18,898 bases of DNA from a bacterium (lineage in GTDB: Bacteria; Patescibacteriota; Minisyncoccia; Minisyncoccales; GCA-002788555). The position numbers and the translations under genes were made by a program. Below are positions 15,540 through 18,898 of the stretch, piece by piece; the first letter of the stretch is position 1; every line of letters begins with the position of its first letter. The notes under the pieces were generated by a model. The model worked only from the letters and a program-made list of their open reading frames with translations. It did not search any database and was not told the origin of the DNA. Where the stretch lies: positions 1 through 18,898 of the forward strand of contig JAGGUF010000042.1 of assembly GCA_021158595.1 (NCBI GenBank), given 5' to 3'.

Positions 15540-15568
15540 TCTTATATAAATAGCAAAATCGCCTGCGT
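15540..15568 (+). repeat. 29-bp direct repeat, copy 2
   Basis: Identical to 1305-1333. It lies 52 nt before the left edge of the first attC, between the racemase gene and the array. It contains the same TATA/-10-like TTATATAAATA and ends GCGT, followed here by CATACGATCGGCTAACAGG. It is a candidate attI-proximal or cassette-promoter relic. Confidence 0.75.
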
Positions 15569-15620
15569 CATACGATCGGCTAACAGGAGATTAAGCGGTC
15601 CGACTTCGCTTCGCTCGGTC

Positions 15621-15705
15621 ACTTAACAGCGGATAAACGGTTTCGGGCTAAAACTCTTCACCCAAACCCACTTTGTGAGCTTCGTTTATCCGCAATATGT
15701 TAGGC
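15621..15705 (+). other. attC site A
   Basis: R'' ACTTAAC (15621-15627, perfect RYYYAAC), L'' GCGGATAAACG (15629-15639), L' CGTTTATCCGC (15683-15693, perfect 11-bp pairing), spacer AATAT, and R' GTTAGGC (15699-15705, perfect GTTRRRY). The cassette it once ended is not preserved upstream. Confidence 0.85.
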
Positions 15706-15738
15706 GTAATTCCTCACGCACCTCAAAAGGTCGAAAGC

Positions 15739-15748
15739 TTTATAAATA
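15739..15748 (+). promoter_or_regulatory. AT box of cassette 1
   Basis: TTTATAAATA is centred about 26 nt before ATG 15769. Boxes at the same distance lie in cassettes 2 and 3. It can be read as a bacterial -10 with a short leader or as an archaeal-type TATA box for a leaderless mRNA. Confidence 0.45.
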
Positions 15749-15768
15749 TTTTAAAGTTAATTAATAAT

Positions 15769-15993
15769 ATGATCGTAGAAATTGTATTAAAAAACGAACC
15801 AAGTTTGGAACTTGAAGGGTATGAAAAAATAGAGCTTCCGAACGGAACTATCTTTGCCAACCCCGTGGAAAAGAGAGCAGAAATAGTAGTGAAGAAACAC
15901 CCAGATGGAAGAGTAAGTGTATTCACAGACAAATCAGAAGTAATAAAATCAGTGGTTCAATCTGGGGAAGTAGTTGATATTCATGCAAAATAG
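15769..15993 (+). CDS. cassette 1: 74-aa protein of unknown function
   Basis: A small acidic/basic alternating protein, MIVEIVLKNEPSLELEGYEK through SGEVVDIHAK, predicted mostly beta: short strands KIELPNGTIFANP, RAEIVVKKHPDGRVSVFTD and SEVIKSVVQSGEVVDIH. There are no Cys residues, no membrane segment and no motif I recognise. The frame is open back to an ATG at 15697, but that ATG lies within attC site A and the R' core, so translation from 15769 is far more likely and is preceded by an AT box at the same distance as in the other cassettes. There is no ribosome-binding site. The stop codon is followed directly by GC-rich hairpin DNA leading to attC B. Confidence 0.7.
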   Translation: MIVEIVLKNEPSLELEGYEKIELPNGTIFANPVEKRAEIVVKKHPDGRVSVFTDKSEVIKSVVQSGEVVDIHAK

Positions 15994-16047
15994 GTCGGCG
16001 CGTTCGGAACTTCTCCGTTCGCTTTGTTCACTCCGACCCTTCGGGAC

Positions 16048-16139
16048 GCCTAACAGCGGTTATAAGGAAAATCTGCACTTCGTTTGATTTTCCCAAATTT
16101 CGGTAAAGCGGAACTTCTCATAACTGCAATATGTTATAT
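16048..16139 (+). other. attC site B
   Basis: R'' GCCTAAC (16048-16054), L'' GCGGTTATAAG (16056-16066), L' CTCATAACTGC (16117-16127; one wobble and one mismatch), spacer AATAT, R' GTTATAT (16133-16139). An inner hairpin is formed by GGAAAATC (16066-16073) with GATTTTCC (16086-16093). The central 34 nt match site D at 32 positions. Confidence 0.85.
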
Positions 16140-16162
16140 TCAATCGGCGTCGGCTCGTAAAT

Positions 16163-16172
16163 TTTATTAAAT
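16163..16172 (+). promoter_or_regulatory. AT box of cassette 2
   Basis: TTTATTAAAT is centred about 26-27 nt before ATG 16194, equivalent to the boxes of the other two cassettes. Confidence 0.35.
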
Positions 16173-16193
16173 CTTCTTATTGATTAAAATATT

Positions 16194-16841
16194 ATGACAA
16201 AAATAAAAGCGGTAATATTTGATATGGATGGTGTAATTTCCGACACTCAAAAGCTACATGCTTCAGTAGAAGAAAAATTACTTAAAAAATATGGAATAGA
16301 ACTGAATTCTGATGAGATAACAGAAAAATATGCTGGAGTGCCAGATAAAGAGTTTTTTGAAAAAATTTTTAAAGACTACAAAGTTTCTGTTGATGTAGAA
16401 AAGATAATAAATGAAAAATGGAAGGAAATGATAAATATTGCAAAAAATAACATTTTTCCTATTCCAGGAATAATAGAGCTTGTAAAACAACTAAAGGAAA
16501 ATAGATTTAAGTTAGCAGTGGCCTCCTCTTCCCCACATAATTTTATAGAGCTTGTTTTGTCAGAATTAAAGCTCGAGGGAAAATTTGATGTTATTGTAAG
16601 CGCAGAAGATGTTAAATTTGGAAAGCCCAATCCAGAAATATTTCTCTTAGCTTCTAAAAATCTTAGTGTAGATCCATCAGAATGTGTAGTAATAGAAGAT
16701 GGAATTAATGGAATAATTGCTGCAAAAAGAGCTGGAATGAAATGTATATTGCTAACAAGAGAAAATAAAGATCAACATTTAGCTGATTTGGTTATTTCAA
16801 GTTTTAAAGAATTATCAGTGGAGAAGATTAAAAATTTATAA
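16194..16841 (+). CDS. cassette 2: HAD-superfamily phosphatase (beta-phosphoglucomutase-like)
   Basis: A 215-aa HAD hydrolase with a helical cap. The four motifs are intact: DMDGV (D10 nucleophile, D12 acid/base), VASSS (Ser111), K144 in FGKPNPEIF, and VVIEDGINGI (E168, D169) for magnesium. The cap inserted between motif I and II (residues about 16-88) and the sequence FDMDGVISDTQ place it in the beta-phosphoglucomutase/phosphatase-like subgroup, whose substrates (sugar phosphates, phosphoglycolate, pyrimidine nucleotides) cannot be told apart by eye. It is a complete gene inside an integron cassette, between attC B and attC C, with its own AT box and no ribosome-binding site. HAD phosphatases are plausible cassette cargo as self-contained metabolic enzymes. 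Confidence 0.93.
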   Translation: MTKIKAVIFDMDGVISDTQKLHASVEEKLLKKYGIELNSDEITEKYAGVPDKEFFEKIFKDYKVSVDVEKIINEKWKEMINIAKNNIFPIPGIIELVKQLKENRFKLAVASSSPHNFIELVLSELKLEGKFDVIVSAEDVKFGKPNPEIFLLASKNLSVDPSECVVIEDGINGIIAAKRAGMKCILLTRENKDQHLADLVISSFKELSVEKIKNL

Positions 16842-16889
16842 TGCTCGCCGACGCCGACTTCCTCGTTATCACTCGGACCCTAACGGGGA

Positions 16890-16975
16890 ATATAACAGCG
16901 ATTAGCCGACTTCGTGCTAACGCACTTCGTCCAAATTCCCTATCTGGAACTTCGCCTAATCGCGATATGTTAAGT
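16890..16975 (+). other. attC site C
   Basis: R'' ATATAAC (16890-16896), L'' GCGATTAG (16898-16905), L' CTAATCGC (16956-16963), spacer GATAT, R' GTTAAGT (16969-16975, perfect GTTRRRY). R'' departs from RYYYAAC at one base, exactly as dictated by the start of its own cassette (GTTATATTC). Confidence 0.85.
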
Positions 16976-17005
16976 GGAATCGTCCTCCGCGCGCCTTTTG
17001 GTAAA

Positions 17006-17014
17006 TTATATAAA
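17006..17014 (+). promoter_or_regulatory. AT box of cassette 3
   Basis: TTATATAAA is centred 27 nt before ATG 17037, equivalent to the boxes of cassettes 1 and 2. Confidence 0.45.
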
Positions 17015-17036
17015 GAAATAACAATTATTGATTCTT

Positions 17037-17384
17037 ATGACAATTAAACTTATAAAAAAGAACGAGGGAATAGCAAGAAAAATAAGCGAAACATATCAAG
17101 TAACTAATTTCTTAACAAAAGATTCAAGTGAAAATGTGAGTCTTGCGGTTAGCGAGGCAACAAATCATTCTGAAACAACAAAAAATATTAGAAGCGATAG
17201 AGTTTATTATGTTCTTGAAGGAAAATTGATTGTTAAAAAAGATGATAAAGAATTTGTTGCCGAGCCTGGAGATGTGATATTTATCCCCAAAAATACCGAA
17301 TATCATTTTGAAGGAACATTCAAGGCAATTCTAATTAATTCTCCAGCCTTTATACCAGAAGATGAACAAATATCAAAATTATAA
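17037..17384 (+). CDS. cassette 3: small cupin-domain protein
   Basis: A 115-aa single-domain cupin. The core has the two-motif layout: ATNHSETTKNIRSDRVYYVLEGKLIVKK (motif 1, with the E of VLEG) and FVAEPGDVIFIPKNTEYHFEGT (motif 2, with a terminal His). Motif 1 has one His (NHS) rather than the usual HxH, so metal binding may be altered. Small cupins of this kind act as isomerases, dioxygenases or ligand sensors, and none can be preferred. I chose ATG 17037 over TTG 17028 because the AT box then lies at the same distance as in the sister cassettes. The gene lies between attC C and attC D, and no ribosome-binding site is visible. Confidence 0.85.
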   Translation: MTIKLIKKNEGIARKISETYQVTNFLTKDSSENVSLAVSEATNHSETTKNIRSDRVYYVLEGKLIVKKDDKEFVAEPGDVIFIPKNTEYHFEGTFKAILINSPAFIPEDEQISKL

Positions 17385-17446
17385 TCCGGGGCGCGCTCCG
17401 GACGACTCAAAAACTCTTCGAGTTTTGCCTTCACTCCGTTCAGGTC

Positions 17447-17536
17447 ACTTAACAGCCGTTTTACGGAAAATCTGCGCTTCGCTTGATTTTCCCAAATTCG
17501 CTTTCAGCGAACTTCGTAAAACGGCATATGTTAAAC
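17447..17536 (+). other. attC site D
   Basis: R'' ACTTAAC (17447-17453, perfect), L'' GCCGTTTTACG (17455-17465), L' CGTAAAACGGC (17515-17525, perfect 11-bp pairing), spacer ATAT, R' GTTAAAC (17530-17536, perfect GTTRRRY). The inner hairpin GGAAAATC (17465-17472) with GATTTTCC (17485-17492) repeats that of site B. Confidence 0.87.
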
Positions 17537-17918
17537 GGAAATACTTTAAGTCGTCATTAATGGCGACTTTTATAAAAAATCGGCAAAAATAATTTTTGAA
17601 AGCGATGACGATTTTTAAGACAGACGGGCAAAGCCCCCGCCTGCTGAATCTCACTTCTTCAAATTTCTTTTCTTTGATTTGTGAATCAAATTTGGTAAAA
17701 TGATGGTGAAAGTTTGAGGAGATTTAATTTGCCCACTCGGAGTTTCAAGGACGAACTTTTTTACATTAGACCAAATTGGATTTTTTTTCTTTCAGACACA
17801 ATTTTCGTCACGTCCAGTACCAAGTTACTTCGCAACTTTGCTTAATCCTAATGCGTTAGTTGCAATTTTCGGGGCGCTCAAAAAAATCTATAAATTTATT
17901 TAAATTAAACTATAATTG
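17537..17918. other. non-coding tail after the array with several small hairpins
   Basis: I see no gene here. It holds a 6-bp hairpin AAGTCG/CGACTT (17548-17569) followed by TTTTAT, an imperfect GC hairpin around CGGGC-AAA-GCCC (17621-17643), and TTTGATT/AATCAAA (17673-17690). A lone GTTAGTT preceded by GC (17855-17861) resembles an R' core but has no partner arms. If a fourth cassette began at site D, its attC (R'' beginning CCGTTTAAC) is not found, so its end is lost. Confidence 0.5.
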
Positions 17919-18073
17919 CCAACCACTTTGGTAACGCTCTGATATTCTCCCTCCCCCTCCTTAGTCCTCCCCCTCCCTCTGGGAGGGGGAGGATATAGGT
18001 GGGGGAGGGATCAGTTTCACGCTCCACACCTGAAGAGGATACAGGTGAGAAGGTTTGTTGCCAAAGTGGTTGG
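17919..18073. repeat. 155-bp element bounded by a 17-bp inverted repeat
   Basis: CCAACCACTTTGGTAAC (17919-17935) pairs at 16 of 17 positions with 18057-18073 (GTTGCCAAAGTGGTTGG). Inside lie the second copy of the C-rich hairpin repeat and a CACCTG/CAGGTG hairpin (about 18027-18048). The whole can fold into one branched stem. It resembles a small non-autonomous palindromic element; no ORF is inside. Confidence 0.7.
17965..18010. repeat. C-rich hairpin repeat, copy 2
   Basis: A 46-nt repeat of 10163-10208. The stem is CCTCCCCCTCCC (17966-17977) with GGGAGGGGGAGG (17981-17992). The two differences from copy 1 form a T-A to C-G pair change, so pairing is kept. Confidence 0.87.
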
Positions 18074-18095
18074 ATAGCACAATTAAACTAATTCT

Positions 18096-18731
18096 ATGGC
18101 ACGAATCTTGGTATTTGGAGACAGCATAACTTATGGAGCTTGGGATAAAGAAGGTGGATGGGTTCAAAGATTAAGAAAGTTTTTGGATGAGAAGAATTTA
18201 GCAGATTCTGATTTTTACTGCAAAGTTTATAATTTAGGAATTTCGGGAAATAACACTGAAGATATTTTAAAAAGATTTGAATTTGAAACAAAACAAAGAT
18301 TAAAAGAGATTGATGAAACAATTATAATCTTTGCTATTGGCCTTAATGATTCTCAGTTTGTTCATAGTGAGAATAAAAATAGAATACCTTTAGAGAAATT
18401 CAAAGAGAACATTCAAAAATTAATTAAATCTGCCAAAAAATTTTCCTCAAAAATTATTTTTGTTGGTTTAAGTCCGGTTAATGAAACCAAAACAACGCCA
18501 ATTCCTTGGGATACTGATAAATCTTATAGGAATGAATATATCGAACAGTATAACCAAACAATCAAAGAAGTTTGCAGGGAAAAGAAAATTTATTTCATTG
18601 AAATCTTCGAGAAATTGAAAGACGCAGATTATCAAAAATTATTAGAAGATGGATTACATCCAAATTCAGAAGGTCATCAAAAAATTTTTGAAATTGTGGA
18701 AGATTTTTTAATTAAAAAGAACTTAATCTAA
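18096..18731 (+). CDS. SGNH/GDSL-family hydrolase
   Basis: A 211-aa esterase/lipase-like hydrolase of the SGNH fold. The blocks are complete: block I VFGDSITYG (nucleophile S10), block II NLGISGNNT (oxyanion Gly), block III AIGLNDS (N84), and block V LLEDGLHPNSEGH (D185 and H188). It has no signal peptide, so it probably acts in the cytoplasm on a small ester, thioester or acylated sugar; the exact substrate cannot be told. Closest in style are the single-domain GDSL-like proteins with GDSITYGAWD. The ATG at 18096 lies 23 nt after the right arm of the 155-bp inverted-repeat element and has no ribosome-binding site. Confidence 0.92.
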   Translation: MARILVFGDSITYGAWDKEGGWVQRLRKFLDEKNLADSDFYCKVYNLGISGNNTEDILKRFEFETKQRLKEIDETIIIFAIGLNDSQFVHSENKNRIPLEKFKENIQKLIKSAKKFSSKIIFVGLSPVNETKTTPIPWDTDKSYRNEYIEQYNQTIKEVCREKKIYFIEIFEKLKDADYQKLLEDGLHPNSEGHQKIFEIVEDFLIKKNLI

Positions 18732-18773
18732 AAAAGAAAAATCATTTAAATCTATATAAATTTCAATAATATT

Positions 18774-18898
18774 ATGCTAATCAAGAAAGAACAAAGAAAA
18801 GAAAAACAAATCGCCAAAAATAGTTTTGTTTGGGAATACCCGCTTCATAATAAAAATTTAGGAATTGCTTTAGCCAAGATAAACGGGAGATTTCCTGA
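18774..18898 (+). CDS. probable cupin-like protein, 3'-partial
   Basis: ATG 18774 opens a frame that runs off the window: 41 codons, a basic start (MLIKKEQRKEKQIAKN), then VWEYPLHNKNLGIALAKING and RFP. The 'VWEYP....LGIA..KINGRFP' pattern recalls the N terminus of small cupins found in CPR genomes, but the cupin motifs would lie beyond the edge. TATATAAA (18753-18760) upstream may be its -10 box. It lies 42 nt after the SGNH gene on the same strand. Confidence 0.55.
   Translation, partial: MLIKKEQRKEKQIAKNSFVWEYPLHNKNLGIALAKINGRFP

Larger units (their letters stand above)
15621..17536 (+). mobile_element. integron cassette array without integrase: 3 cassettes, 4 attC sites
   Basis: Four folded sites with R''-L''...L'-R' layout separate single-gene cassettes, all in one direction: 15700-16133 (434 bp, small unknown protein), 16134-16969 (836 bp, HAD phosphatase) and 16970-17530 (561 bp, cupin), taking the crossover as G^TT. 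Each attC's R'' core is the exact reverse complement of the start of the cassette it ends: GTTAGGCGT (15699) with ACGCCTAAC (16046-16054), GTTATATTC (16133) with GAATATAAC (16888-16896), GTTAAGTG (16969) with CACTTAAC (17446-17453). This is what a cassette closed as a circle requires, and chance cannot readily give it three times. No integrase gene is present in the window, so the array fits the CALIN definition. Confidence 0.9.

Noticed and set aside
16841..17047. ORF of 68 aa across attC C
   Set aside because: It lies almost wholly inside cassette-end DNA and the attC, which is structured rather than coding.
15621..17536. CRISPR array
   Set aside because: The repeated units are 85-92 nt imperfect palindromes separated by whole genes, not short identical repeats with spacers.
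17362..17654. ORFs on both strands over attC D
   Set aside because: They overlap the folded attC and the cupin end; no protein-like features.
17855..17861. GTTAGTT as a fifth attC core
   Set aside because: No paired L arms and no upstream R'' with the complementary sequence.

Overview
The window is AT-rich and looks like a chromosomal piece of a small-genome bacterium, most likely Candidate Phyla Radiation/Patescibacteria. Bacterial FtsH, a PlsY-like acyltransferase and a sigma70-type tRNA promoter point to Bacteria. A UMP kinase of the type shared by archaea and CPR, a secreted DUF5667 protein and scarce Shine-Dalgarno sequences point to CPR. This placement is inference from gene content; no rRNA is present.

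Region 1 (1-5100) is gene-poor accessory DNA. It holds the end of a DUF4143/AAA protein, a Cys-rich membrane-anchored protein, an isochorismatase-fold hydrolase, a membrane protein and a large secreted DUF5667 protein. Remnants lie between them: a 5' fragment of a uvrD/pcrA helicase gene, short ORFs, and pieces resembling integron recombination sites. Region 2 (5107-8014) has a long beta-propeller protein on the minus strand facing away from a membrane-anchored PEBP protein. Region 3 (8018-13752) is a housekeeping run: UMP kinase, divergent PlsY, triosephosphate isomerase, cofactor-independent phosphoglycerate mutase, FtsH. Region 4 (13753-14763) has a tRNA-Ile with the rare UAU anticodon behind a clear promoter, a B3/4-domain protein and a terminator.

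Region 5 (14810-17536) is the most interesting part. After an aspartate/glutamate racemase comes a compact integron cassette array without an integrase. Four attC-like sites (15621-15705, 16048-16139, 16890-16975, 17447-17536) delimit three promoter-bearing cassettes: a 74-aa protein I do not recognise, a HAD phosphatase and a small cupin. For each cassette the R'' core of its attC is the exact reverse complement of the cassette's own first bases, as required of a circular cassette. A 29-bp sequence just upstream of the array recurs exactly at 1305-1333, and half an attC lies near 2131-2152, so region 1 probably carries older debris of the same system.

Region 6 (17537-18898) is non-coding DNA with nested inverted repeats, including the second copy of a C-rich hairpin repeat also found at 10163-10208. 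An SGNH hydrolase and the start of a probable cupin protein follow, the latter cut by the window edge.
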